A stretch of 64,000 nt of DNA from Bradyrhizobium semiaridum (GTDB lineage: Bacteria > Pseudomonadota > Alphaproteobacteria > Rhizobiales > Xanthobacteraceae). Made by a program: the position numbers and the translations under genes. Under the pieces are notes generated by a model. It had not been told where the DNA came from. It was given only the letters and a program-made list of their open reading frames with translations, and searched no databases. Below are positions 35,676 to 44,519 of this stretch, one piece after another. Position 1 is the stretch's first letter, and every line of letters begins with the position of its first letter. The stretch covers positions 97,636 through 161,635 of the forward strand of contig NZ_JAGKJJ010000011.1 of the NCBI RefSeq assembly GCF_020329505.1, in the 5' to 3' direction.

Positions 35676-36434
35676 TCATGCACCAAGATACGCCGCGACG
35701 ACATCGGGATGATGCTGCACCTCCGACGGCGAGCCCATCGCCAGCACGCGGCCGTAGTTCAGCGCGATGACGCGGTCGGAGACCCGGTTGACCAGCGTCA
35801 TGTCGTGCTCGACCATCAGCACGGTAATGCCGAGCTCGCTCTTCATGTCTCGGATCCAGAACGACATGTCGTCGGTCTCCTCGACATTGAGCCCCGAGGA
35901 CGGCTCGTCGAGCAGGATCAGCTTCGGCTCCGAGCACAGTGCGCGCGCCAGCTCGATCACCTTGCGCACGCCGTAGGGCAGGCCGGAGATCAGCTTGTCG
36001 CGATAGGGCTCGAGATCGAGGAATTCGATCACCTGCTCGACGCGGCGGCGATGCAGCTTCTCGCTGGCGCGCACGCTCGGCATGAACAGCAGTTCCTGCC
36101 AGAGCCGGGTGGTGGAATGGCGATGGCGGCCGACCAGCAGGTTGCTCAGCACAGTCGCATTCTCGAACAGCTCGATGTTCTGGAAGGTGCGGGCAATGCC
36201 GAGCTTGGCGATGTCGTAAGGCGGCTGCTGCGTGATGTCCTGATCCTCGAAGAAGATCTTGCCCGAGGTCGGCGGATAGATCCGCGAGATCAGATTGAAG
36301 ATCGAGCTCTTGCCGGCGCCGTTGGGCCCGATGATCGAGAGGATCTCGCCCTTCTCGACCGCGAAGCTGACGGCGTCGACAGCCTTCAGGCCGCCGAAAT
36401 GCAGCGAGAGATTCTCGGCGCGGAAATAGCTCAT
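35676..36434 (-). CDS. Branched-chain-type ABC importer ATPase (LivG-like)
   Basis: A 252-residue ATPase with Walker A IIGPNGAGKSSIFNLIS, a LivG-type insert after ARTFQNIELFENATVLSNLL, and Walker B LILLDEPSSGLN. The signature region reads LPYGVRKVIELARALC instead of the textbook LSGGQ, which is usual for LivG proteins. It overlaps the LivM-like gene by four bases. Confidence 0.9.
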   Translation of the reverse strand: MSYFRAENLSLHFGGLKAVDAVSFAVEKGEILSIIGPNGAGKSSIFNLISRIYPPTSGKIFFEDQDITQQPPYDIAKLGIARTFQNIELFENATVLSNLLVGRHRHSTTRLWQELLFMPSVRASEKLHRRRVEQVIEFLDLEPYRDKLISGLPYGVRKVIELARALCSEPKLILLDEPSSGLNVEETDDMSFWIRDMKSELGITVLMVEHDMTLVNRVSDRVIALNYGRVLAMGSPSEVQHHPDVVAAYLGA

Positions 36435-37582
36435 CTGTTCCGCTCCGATTTCACATAGATCTTCTGCCGCTTGAAGGTCGCGCGCTTGTAGAGCGGAAAC
36501 AGTTGGAAGAAGAGCTTGATCTTGAGCCAGCGGCCATACAGCCCCAGAGGCTCAAACAGCACGAACACCACGATGATGATGCCGTAGATCGCCCCCTTCA
36601 GCCCGTTGGCGGAGGCAAACGCGGCGACGGCATCCTGGATATGGGCGGCGCGCTCGGTGCCGGCGCCGAATGTCGCGGCGACGCCGGCGATCACGCCGGG
36701 CATGTCGTCCTTCAGATAGGTCAGGAACGGATCGATCATGACCAGGAAGATCGCGCCCAGCACCGCGCCGTGCAGGCTGAAGGTGCCCCCGATCAGGATC
36801 ATGATGATGAACTCGATCGAAAGCTGCAACGTGAACATCTCGGGCGAGATGAAGGAAAGCTTGTGCGCAAACAGCACCCCGGCAAAACCGGTGATCGCCG
36901 CCGAGATCGCGAACGACTTGACCTTGTAGAGCGCGACATTGATGCCCATGCTGCGTGCCGCTGTCTCGCTGTCGCGGATCGCGACGAACGCTCGCCCGGT
37001 CGGCGAGCGCAGCAGATTGAGCGTGCCGACGATGGTCAGCACCAGCACCGCGAGGCAGAGATAGTAGAACACCGGGCCGTCGCGCGACATCGAGGTGCCG
37101 AGCAGCTGGATGGTCTTGACCCGCATGCCTTCATTGCCGTGGGTCACGCTTTCCCAGCGCGCCAGGATCTCCTCGACGATGAAGGCGAAAGAGATCGTCG
37201 CGATCACGAGATAGATGCCCTGCAGCCGCAGCGCCGGGAAGCCAACCAGCGCGCCGACCACGCCGGTGAGCAGCCCCGCCGCGAGGAAATAGACCGGGAA
37301 CGGCACGTTGTGTTGCTGCAAATAGGCCGCGGTGTAGGCGCCGATCGCCAGGAACGCGGCGTGGCCAAGCGAGGCCTGTCCGGTGAAGCCGGTCAGGATC
37401 ATCAAGCCGACGCCGACAGTCGCGTAGATGCAGACGAAGACCAGCTGGCTCATCAGATAGCTGGAGAGCACATACGGCGCGAGCAGCAGCGCGGCGAGCA
37501 GCAGGCCGTAGGTGTAGATGTAGCCGGAATGCGGAAACAGCCTGATGTCGTCTTCGTAGTCGGTCTTGAAGAGAAACCGCAT
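36431..37582 (-). CDS. Branched-chain-type ABC importer permease (LivM-like)
   Basis: A 383-residue permease with about nine or ten membrane segments. GLMILTGFTGQASLGHAAFL is the LivM hallmark, and GRAFVAIRDSETAARSMGIN is the cytoplasmic coupling loop. It has a longer C-terminus than many LivM proteins, ending in a basic stretch (KRATFKRQKIYVKSERNR). It sits four bases downstream of the LivH-like gene. Confidence 0.9.
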   Translation of the reverse strand: MRFLFKTDYEDDIRLFPHSGYIYTYGLLLAALLLAPYVLSSYLMSQLVFVCIYATVGVGLMILTGFTGQASLGHAAFLAIGAYTAAYLQQHNVPFPVYFLAAGLLTGVVGALVGFPALRLQGIYLVIATISFAFIVEEILARWESVTHGNEGMRVKTIQLLGTSMSRDGPVFYYLCLAVLVLTIVGTLNLLRSPTGRAFVAIRDSETAARSMGINVALYKVKSFAISAAITGFAGVLFAHKLSFISPEMFTLQLSIEFIIMILIGGTFSLHGAVLGAIFLVMIDPFLTYLKDDMPGVIAGVAATFGAGTERAAHIQDAVAAFASANGLKGAIYGIIIVVFVLFEPLGLYGRWLKIKLFFQLFPLYKRATFKRQKIYVKSERNR

Positions 37583-37586
37583 CAGC

Positions 37587-38462
37587 TCAGACCTTCTTGC
37601 GCACGTGCAGGCCGAACAGCCCCTCGGGCTTCAGCAGCAGCACCGCGAGCAGCACGATGTAGGGCGCGACATCCTTCCAGCCCTGCGGCAGATAGAAGCC
37701 GGCCATGCTCTCGATCACGCCGATCAGGACGCCGCCGACCACGGCGCCGGGAATCGAACCGAAGCCGCCGAGCACCGCGGCAGGAAACGCCTTCAGCCCC
37801 AACACCAGGCCGACATTGGAATGGATGAAGGTGATCGGCGCCAGCAGCACGCCGGCGCAGGTCGCCACCGCCGCCGAGATCGCCCACACGATCGAGACCA
37901 CGCGCTTGACCGGAATGCCCATGTAATAGGCAGCCAGCATGTTCTCGGAACTTGCCCGCATCGCGGTGCCGAGCGTGGTGCGGTTGAAGAACAAATAGAG
38001 CAGCGCACAGAGGATGATGGTGGCGGCGATCACCGAGAGCTTGTCATAGGCCAGCACCAGGCTGCCGATCCGCAGCACGCCCTGGCTGAATGGGGTCTCG
38101 ATCTTGAAATCGTCGGTGCCCCAGATCATGCCGGAGATCGAGCGCAGGAAATAGCCGAGGCCGATCGTCGCCATGATGATGGAGAATTGCGGATAGCCGA
38201 GGATCGGCCGCACCACGAGCCGCTCGGCCAGCATGCCGAACAGCGCCATGCAGATCACGGCGCCGGCAAAGCCGATCCAGTAATTCAGCCCGAGCAGGCC
38301 GATGAAGGTGAAGGCAAAGAAGCCGCCGAGCATCATCAAATCGCCCTGCGCGAAATTGACGACCTCGGTTGCCTTGTAGACCAGCACAAAGCCGAGCGCG
38401 ATCAGGCCGTAAACGCAGCCGAGCGCAATGCCGCTGACGAGCTGCTGAACGAAGTCCAGCAT
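37587..38462 (-). CDS. Branched-chain-type ABC importer permease (LivH-like)
   Basis: A 291-residue permease beginning MLDFVQQLVSGIALGCVYGL, then ATEVVNFAQGDLMMLGGFFA and GTAMRASSENMLAAYYMGIP (the coupling loop), all typical of LivH. The ATG at 38462 follows a purine-rich ribosome site (gggagggaaaagg). It is the first gene of the Liv operon; its promoter lies in the 294-base divergent gap ahead of the ABC-2-type ATPase gene, in which I see no other gene. Confidence 0.9.
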   Translation of the reverse strand: MLDFVQQLVSGIALGCVYGLIALGFVLVYKATEVVNFAQGDLMMLGGFFAFTFIGLLGLNYWIGFAGAVICMALFGMLAERLVVRPILGYPQFSIIMATIGLGYFLRSISGMIWGTDDFKIETPFSQGVLRIGSLVLAYDKLSVIAATIILCALLYLFFNRTTLGTAMRASSENMLAAYYMGIPVKRVVSIVWAISAAVATCAGVLLAPITFIHSNVGLVLGLKAFPAAVLGGFGSIPGAVVGGVLIGVIESMAGFYLPQGWKDVAPYIVLLAVLLLKPEGLFGLHVRKKV

Positions 38463-38756
38463 CCTTTTCCCTCCCCGATGCCCGGCGATTCTTTTCGATC
38501 GCCTGGTGCATCCGCCTTCGCGCCCTTGTGTCGCAAGCGCTGAAAGCCGCCTATGTCCGTTCCGGATTGAGCCAAAAGGCCCGATCCGTGTCAACAAAGC
38601 GCTGGCCCCGCCAACATCATTACATTTGCGGAGAATTGCCGCAGCACGGACTATTACGGATATCGCCTCCGATTTGCCTGGCGCGATTCACCGCACCGAA
38701 ACGGTTTTGCCACAGGGTGCACAACCGAAGAGCGCAGCACCGGACCGCCGCCTGTC

Positions 38757-39509
38757 ATGACATCAGAGCCATCCGCACTCGCCGTGCGAGGGTTAACCAA
38801 GCGTTTTGACCGCCCGGCGGTCGATGCGCTCGATCTCACCGTGCGTATCGGCGAATTCTACGCGCTGCTCGGCCCGAACGGCGCCGGCAAGACCACGACG
38901 CTGCGCATGGTGGCGGGGCTGCTCAAGCCCGACGCCGGCTCGGTGTCGATCCTCGGCATCGATGCGCTGGACGATCCGGTCGCAGCCAAGCAGATCACGG
39001 CCTGGGTCTCGGACGAGCCGATGATCTACGACAAGCTGACGCCGCTGGAATACCTCGAATTCGTCGCCGGCCTGTGGGGCGTCGATCCCAGCCAGTCGGA
39101 GATGACGGCGCGCGACCTGCTGGTGTCGCTCGGACTCGAACGGCATCTCAATGAACGCTGCGAGGGGTTTTCGAAGGGCATGCGCCAGAAGGTGGCGCTC
39201 GCCGGCGCGCTGGTGCACGACCCGCGCCTGATCATTCTCGATGAACCGCTGACCGGGCTCGACGCGCTGTCGGCGCGTCATGTCAAGGGATTGTTGCAGG
39301 AGCGCGTGCGCGCCGGCTGCACCGTGATCATGACCACTCATATTCTCGAGGTCGCCGAGCGGATGGCCGACCGGATCGGCGTCATCGCGGCCGGCCGCCT
39401 GATCGCCGAAGGCACGCTGGCCGAGCTGCGCCAGCAGAACGGACGCAACGACACCAGCCTGGAAGATATGTTCATCGCGCTGGTCGATACCGAAGCGGCC
39501 GCCGCGTGA
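38757..39509 (+). CDS. ABC transporter ATPase (ABC-2/exporter type)
   Basis: A 250-residue ATPase with Walker A LLGPNGAGKTTTLRMVAGLL, signature FSKGMRQKVALAGALVHDP and Walker B LIILDEPLTGLDA. The LIILDEPLTGLDALSARHVK region and the overall length match ATPases of ABC-2-type exporters. Its stop overlaps the GTG start of the permease gene. It may be the first gene of a co-oriented group running to the TelA, VWA and XpaC genes, although a 190-base gap lies between permease and telA. Confidence 0.88.
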   Translation: MTSEPSALAVRGLTKRFDRPAVDALDLTVRIGEFYALLGPNGAGKTTTLRMVAGLLKPDAGSVSILGIDALDDPVAAKQITAWVSDEPMIYDKLTPLEYLEFVAGLWGVDPSQSEMTARDLLVSLGLERHLNERCEGFSKGMRQKVALAGALVHDPRLIILDEPLTGLDALSARHVKGLLQERVRAGCTVIMTTHILEVAERMADRIGVIAAGRLIAEGTLAELRQQNGRNDTSLEDMFIALVDTEAAAA

Positions 39510-41026
39510 ACTCCGCCGCCCATCTCGCCTGGTTCGCCCGCCACGAAATTCGCCTCGCCTGGCGCGAATGGCTGGCGATGATGACCGGCGGCCGGCGCCG
39601 GCGCAATCGCGCGGTGATCGGCCTCGTGATCTTCGCCGTGGTGCTCCACCTGCCGGCCTATGCCGTGATTGGACGCTTTGCCGGCCTGCAATTCCCGCTC
39701 GATCCGTCGTCGCTGCTCGTGCTGAGCGCGACGATCTTCCTGTCATGGGCGCTGTTGCTGTCACAGGCCATCGAATCCGTGACACGGGTGTTCTATGCAC
39801 GCGCCGATCTCGACCTGATCATGTCGTCGCCGGTTCAGCTCACCAACATCTTCTCGATCCGCATTGCCGCCATCGCGCTGACCGTGACCTGCATGGCATT
39901 GCTGTTTTCGGCGCCGTTCATCGACGTGCTGGCATTTCTCGGCGGCGCGCACTGGCTCGCCGGATTCGGCCTGGTCATCGCGCTCGGCCTGTCGGCGGCG
40001 GCCGCCGCGATCACGGTGACCGTCTGGCTGTTCCGCCTGATCGGACCGAGCCGGACGCGGCTGGTGGCGCAGATCGTCTCCGCGGTCATCGGCGCGGGTT
40101 TCGTCATCGCATTGCAGGTCGTTGCTGTGCTGTCCTACGGGACGCTGTCGCGCTTTGCCGTTCTGACCACCGACACCGCGGCACGAATCGCGCCCGATCC
40201 CGACAGCTTCGTCTGGTGGCCGGCGCGCGCGGCGCTCGGCAACCTCGACATCATGATGCTGCTGATCGCCGCCGCGCTGGTGCTGCTCGGCCTCGTCATG
40301 GCGGTGTTCGCGCCGCGCTTTGCCGACACGGTGGTCAGCGTCGCAGCCAATCCGGCGGTGGCCGCGCGCGGGCGCAGCCGCGCATTCCGCGGCGGCTCAC
40401 GGCCGCAGGCGCTGCGCTGGAAGGAATTTCTGCTGCTGCGCCGCGATCCGTGGCTGCTGTCGCAGAGCCTGATGCAGATGCTCTATCTGGTGCCGCCGGC
40501 GCTGATGCTGTGGCGCAGCTTCTCCGATTCCTCGACCGCGATCGTGCTGATCACGCCCGTCGTCGTGATGGCCGCGGGGCAGCTCGCCGGCGGACTGGCC
40601 TGGCTGACAATCTCGGGCGAGGACGCCGCCGATCTGGTGGCGACAGCACCGCTGCCGCCGTCGCGGGTAATCCGGGCCAAGATCGAGGTGGTGCTGATCG
40701 CAATCACCGTGATCTTCGCACCGATGATCGCAGCATTGGCGTTCGCCTCGCCGGTGCAGGCCGCCGTCACCGCAATCGCGGTGATGGTCGTGACCACATC
40801 CGCCGCCGCGATCCAGCTCTGGTTCCGCGCGCAGGCGAGGCGCAGCCAATTCCGCCGGCGCCAGACCTCATCGCGCATCGCGACCTTCGCGGAAGCGTTC
40901 TGCTCGATCGGCTGGGCCGCGACCGCTGCGCTGGCGCTGACGATCCCGATTGCGGCCGCCGTCAGCGGCATTCTGACGCTGATGGTGCTCGTCGCAGCCT
41001 GGAAGATCAGCCCGCGGCGCGGCTGA
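39506..41026 (+). CDS. Large ABC transporter permease, about 12 membrane segments
   Basis: A 506-residue hydrophobic protein starting with GTG inside the ATPase stop (GTGA). About a dozen membrane segments are seen in two halves separated by a soluble stretch (residues about 280-320, ARGRSRAFRGGSRPQALRWK). It resembles ABC exporter permeases in which both halves are fused. No binding-protein docking loop is recognisable, so it more likely exports or flips something than imports. The cargo is unknown. Confidence 0.7.
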   Translation: MNSAAHLAWFARHEIRLAWREWLAMMTGGRRRRNRAVIGLVIFAVVLHLPAYAVIGRFAGLQFPLDPSSLLVLSATIFLSWALLLSQAIESVTRVFYARADLDLIMSSPVQLTNIFSIRIAAIALTVTCMALLFSAPFIDVLAFLGGAHWLAGFGLVIALGLSAAAAAITVTVWLFRLIGPSRTRLVAQIVSAVIGAGFVIALQVVAVLSYGTLSRFAVLTTDTAARIAPDPDSFVWWPARAALGNLDIMMLLIAAALVLLGLVMAVFAPRFADTVVSVAANPAVAARGRSRAFRGGSRPQALRWKEFLLLRRDPWLLSQSLMQMLYLVPPALMLWRSFSDSSTAIVLITPVVVMAAGQLAGGLAWLTISGEDAADLVATAPLPPSRVIRAKIEVVLIAITVIFAPMIAALAFASPVQAAVTAIAVMVVTTSAAAIQLWFRAQARRSQFRRRQTSSRIATFAEAFCSIGWAATAALALTIPIAAAVSGILTLMVLVAAWKISPRRG

Positions 41027-41050
41027 CGGCGCAGCGCCGGAAAATATTCA

Positions 41051-41093
41051 CTATCCCATTGAACCCGATACGGATTTCCACCGACTGGGATAG
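41051..41093. promoter_or_regulatory. Inverted repeat upstream of telA
   Basis: Perfect 8-base arms ctatccca (41051-41058) and tgggatag (41086-41093) lie in the 190-base gap before telA. The gap suggests that telA and the genes after it have their own promoter. The repeat could be an operator or a weak stem-loop. Confidence 0.4.
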
Positions 41094-41217
41094 CAGAGAC
41101 GAATCCGGCGGTGTCATCGAATCGTTCGAGTGCGATCGTTATCTTGCTGGAATTCTGACCCGACACCATTTCTTGCCCGAGGTTCCTGCCAGGGGCGAAA
41201 CACAGGAGAGGAAGCGG

Positions 41218-42276
41218 ATGAGCGAGACCATCAATGTCCCGGCGGTGATGGTGGATGCGTCCGCAGTCGCGCGTATCAGGTCCGAGATCGACATCGCCGA
41301 CCGGTCACGCATTGTCACTTTCGGCGATCGCGCGCAGCGCTCGGTCGTCGAGTTCGCCGACCGCATCCTGGCGCAGACCCAGAACCGCGAGCTGGGCCCG
41401 ACCGGCAAGCTGCTGTCGGACATCCTCGCCAAGGCACGCAGCCTCGATCCGGCCTCGCTCAAGGACGGCAACTTCCTCACCCGGCTGTTCTCGTCGATGG
41501 AAGCGCGGCTGCGACGCTTCACCGAGCAGTTCGGCGACGTCGCCTCGCAGATCGATCGCGTCTGCGTCGAGCTTGATCGCAACAAGGAAACGCTGCGCCG
41601 CGACATCGCGGTGCTGGACGAACTGCATGAGCAGACCAAGGAGTCGCTGGTCGATCTCGATTCGCACATCGCGGCCGGCAAGGCCTTCGTGGAGGACTTT
41701 CGCCGCGGCAAGCTGCTCGAGCTGGAGCAAGCCGCGAAGGGAGCGGCCGGCGGCAGCGACGCGCTGTTGGCGGCGCAGACCTTCCAGGATGCGGCCCAGG
41801 CGCTCGACCGGCTCGAAAAGCGCATCTTCTATTTGCAGCAGGCGCGCCAGATCGGCATCCAGCAACTGCCGCAGATCCGCATCGTGCAGTCCGGCGACGA
41901 GACGCTGATCGAGAACTTGCAGGCCACCACCGAGCTGACCATTCCGGTCTGGAAGCAGAAGATGATTCTGCTGCTCGGCCTCAGCAGGCAGAAATCGGCG
42001 CTCGACCTGCAGAAGACGGTCACCGATGCGACCAACGAGATGATGCGGCAGGCGTCCGAGATGATGAAGACGCAGGCGATCGAGATCGAGAAGCAGTCGC
42101 AGCGCGGCATTGTCGACATTGAGACGCTGGAGAAGACCAACCGCGATCTGCTCGATACGATCACGGGCGTCTTCAATGTCCAGGAGCAGGGCCGCAAGAA
42201 GCGCGCCGAGATCGAGCAGCGCATGGCGCAGCTGACTGACGAGCTGAAATCGGCGTTGTCCAAGTCACCCACATGA
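41218..42276 (+). CDS. telA: TelA/YceH/YaaN-family toxic anion resistance protein
   Basis: A 352-residue soluble, strongly helical protein with no signal peptide. ELGPTGKLLSDILAKARSLD, SSMEARLRRFTEQFGDVASQ, IPVWKQKMILLLGLSRQKSA and the long coiled-coil C-terminus match the TelA family. Members occur with XpaC, TerD-type and VWA proteins in stress and tellurite-resistance loci; the biochemical role is not settled. The start has gagaggaagcgg upstream. The stop overlaps the VWA lipoprotein gene by ATGA. An apparent longer frame from 39568 is the out-of-frame reading of the permease gene. Confidence 0.85.
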   Translation: MSETINVPAVMVDASAVARIRSEIDIADRSRIVTFGDRAQRSVVEFADRILAQTQNRELGPTGKLLSDILAKARSLDPASLKDGNFLTRLFSSMEARLRRFTEQFGDVASQIDRVCVELDRNKETLRRDIAVLDELHEQTKESLVDLDSHIAAGKAFVEDFRRGKLLELEQAAKGAAGGSDALLAAQTFQDAAQALDRLEKRIFYLQQARQIGIQQLPQIRIVQSGDETLIENLQATTELTIPVWKQKMILLLGLSRQKSALDLQKTVTDATNEMMRQASEMMKTQAIEIEKQSQRGIVDIETLEKTNRDLLDTITGVFNVQEQGRKKRAEIEQRMAQLTDELKSALSKSPT

Positions 42277-43862
42277 ACCTCGCCACCACACGGCATGCCG
42301 CGATGATGTTCGCGGCCGGCCTGTTGCTCGCGCTCGGAATCGGCGCCTGCTCGGCGCCGGGGCCGCAATTCACCATCCTGTCCGGTTCGGAGAACGAGGT
42401 ACTGGCGCCGATGGTGCAGGAGTTCTGCGAACAGCGCCGTGCGACCTGCACGGTGCGCTACCAGGGCTCGCTCGACATCGCGCTGGCGCTCAAGCCGGGC
42501 AACGATCCCGATGCCGACGCCGTGTGGCCCGCGGCGTCGATCTGGATCGACATGTTCGACACCGCAAGGCGCGTCAAGTCGGTGAAGTCGGTTGCCCAGA
42601 TGCCGGTCATCCTCGGCGTCAGGCGCTCGAAGGCGCAGGCGCTGGGCTGGGTCGGCGCCGAGGTGACGACCAGGGACATCCTCTCCGCCGTCGAAAGCGG
42701 CAAGCTGAAATTCCTGATGACGTCGGCGACGCAATCGAACTCCGGTGCCGCCGCCTATCTCGCCATGCTGGCGGCCGGAATCGGCAAGCCCGACCTGATC
42801 GAGGCCGGCGATCTCGACAAGACCGAAGTGTTAGCCACCGTGCGCGGCCTCCTGCGCGGAGTCGAACGCTCGTCCGGCTCCAGCGGCTGGCTCGCCGATC
42901 TCTACCGCGACGGCCAGCGCACCGGCGCCAAGTATGACGCCATGTGGAACTACGAGGCCGTCATCAAGGAGACCAACGACAAGCTGATCGCCGACCGCCA
43001 GGAACCGCTTTATGCCGTCTACCCCGAGGACGGCGTGTCGGTCGGCGATTCCCCGCTCGGCTTTGTCGATCGCGGACGCGGCAAGGAAGTCGAGGCGTTC
43101 TTCAACGATTTGCAGGCGTTCCTGCTCAAGAACGAGACCCAGGCCCGGATCGCCGCGACCGGACGCCGGGTCGAGCTCGGCCGCGCCGCTCCGCTCAAGG
43201 CCGACACCGCCACCAATCTCGACCCCGGCCGTCCGCTGACCGTGGTGCGGCCGCCGGAACCCGCCGTGATCCAGAAGGCGCTCGCGCTGTACCAGGAGGC
43301 GCTGCGGCGGCCGTCGCTGACCGCGCTGTGCCTCGACGTGTCAGGCAGCATGCAGGGCCATGGCGAAACGCAACTGCTCGACGCGATGCGGTTCCTGTTC
43401 ACGCCGGCACGCACCCGCGAGGTGCTGGTGCAATGGTCGAAGGACGATCAGATCATCGTGCTGCCGTTCAGCGACCACGTGCTGTGGGCCGCGGCCGCCG
43501 GCGGCGACGATGCCGCCCAGGCCGGTCTGCTGGACAAGGCGCTGCAGCTGCGCGCCAATGGCGGCACCGATTTCTACACCTGCGCGGCACGAGCGCTCGA
43601 CGCCATGAAGCCGTTTCTCGACCGTGGACAACATCTGCCCGCCATTGTCATTATGACCGATGGCAAGAGCCAGGGCGTGATGACGACGTTCGAGCTGCCG
43701 TGGCGGGAGGACGGGCACCGTGTGCCGGTGTTCGGCGTCACCTTCGGTGACAGCGCCGACCGCAGCCAGCTCGACAAGCTGGCGGCGCTCACCGGCGGCC
43801 GGGTGTTCGACGGCACCAAGAGCCTGACCCAGGCGTTTCGTGCCGTGCGGGGATACAACTGA
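42273..43862 (+). CDS. Lipoprotein with solute-binding domain fused to a von Willebrand A domain
   Basis: A 529-residue envelope protein. The N-terminus has a lipobox (LLALGIGAC, lipidated Cys about residue 26). Residues about 30-320 resemble a periplasmic solute-binding protein of the extracellular type (FTILSGSENEVLAPMVQEFC, TSATQSNSGAAAYLAMLAAG, YEAVIKETND). Residues about 345-525 form a VWA domain with an intact MIDAS-type DVSGS near residue 355 and IMTDGKS further on. The combination implies a metal-dependent adhesion or assembly surface joined to a ligand-binding module. It is the middle of the tightly packed telA group. Confidence 0.75.
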   Translation: MNLATTRHAAMMFAAGLLLALGIGACSAPGPQFTILSGSENEVLAPMVQEFCEQRRATCTVRYQGSLDIALALKPGNDPDADAVWPAASIWIDMFDTARRVKSVKSVAQMPVILGVRRSKAQALGWVGAEVTTRDILSAVESGKLKFLMTSATQSNSGAAAYLAMLAAGIGKPDLIEAGDLDKTEVLATVRGLLRGVERSSGSSGWLADLYRDGQRTGAKYDAMWNYEAVIKETNDKLIADRQEPLYAVYPEDGVSVGDSPLGFVDRGRGKEVEAFFNDLQAFLLKNETQARIAATGRRVELGRAAPLKADTATNLDPGRPLTVVRPPEPAVIQKALALYQEALRRPSLTALCLDVSGSMQGHGETQLLDAMRFLFTPARTREVLVQWSKDDQIIVLPFSDHVLWAAAAGGDDAAQAGLLDKALQLRANGGTDFYTCAARALDAMKPFLDRGQHLPAIVIMTDGKSQGVMTTFELPWREDGHRVPVFGVTFGDSADRSQLDKLAALTGGRVFDGTKSLTQAFRAVRGYN

Positions 43863-44519
43863 ATGCCATCGGCACGGTCAGGAATGAACTGGATCGCCGG
43901 CGGCGCCGGCGCGGCCGTGCTGTTGCCGCTGCTCGCGATCGGCGTCGGCATGCCGTTCTGGGCCGCCGCGCTGATCAGCGTCGTCGCCGGCGGCGGCGTG
44001 GTGGCCCTGCTCGCGCCACGCAAGATGTTCGAGGGGCTGGATGCGAGCGGCGCGGCGCGCGGCAAGATCGAGTTCGCCCGCGAACTCTTGACCGATGCCG
44101 AACCGCTGGCGATCCGGCTCGAGGTCGCGGTCAGCACGATCCGCACCAAAAAGGTCGCCGAGCGCGTCCGCCATCTGGCGAAGACCTCGCGCGAGATCTT
44201 TGCCGGCGTCGAGGAAGAGCCGTTGCGGATCGATCGCGTGCGCCGCTTCCTGACTTACTATCTGCCGCGCGCCGCCGATCTCGCCGAAGCCTATGCCGTG
44301 CTCGAGAAGAGCGGCAGCCGCGACCCGGCACGGCTGGTCACGACCAGCGACCTGATCGACCGCCTGGATACCGCCTTCACCCATTACGCCGCGAACCTGC
44401 AGGAAGCCGATCTCGACAATCTCGACGTCGAGCTCAAGCTGCTGAAGAGCTCGCTCGACGAGGACCTCGGGCCGGCGGCGCTGCCGGCCCCGTCGGATCC
44501 GGACAAGAGGAGAGCCTGA
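43863..44519 (+). CDS. XpaC-like (5-bromo-4-chloroindolyl phosphate hydrolysis family) membrane protein
   Basis: A 218-residue protein with two adjoining N-terminal membrane segments (about residues 10-50) and a helical cytoplasmic tail (GKIEFARELLTDAEPLAIRL ... FLTYYLPRAADLAEAYAVLE). This matches the XpaC family, encoded next to TelA (yaaN) in Bacillus. No phosphatase motif is visible, and the family name reflects an old phenotype. It starts directly after the VWA gene stop, and its own stop overlaps the next start. Confidence 0.75.
   Translation: MPSARSGMNWIAGGAGAAVLLPLLAIGVGMPFWAAALISVVAGGGVVALLAPRKMFEGLDASGAARGKIEFARELLTDAEPLAIRLEVAVSTIRTKKVAERVRHLAKTSREIFAGVEEEPLRIDRVRRFLTYYLPRAADLAEAYAVLEKSGSRDPARLVTTSDLIDRLDTAFTHYAANLQEADLDNLDVELKLLKSSLDEDLGPAALPAPSDPDKRRA

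Noticed and set aside
39568..42276. A 902-residue version of TelA
   Set aside because: The first 550 residues are an out-of-frame reading of the ABC permease gene; TelA starts at 41218.
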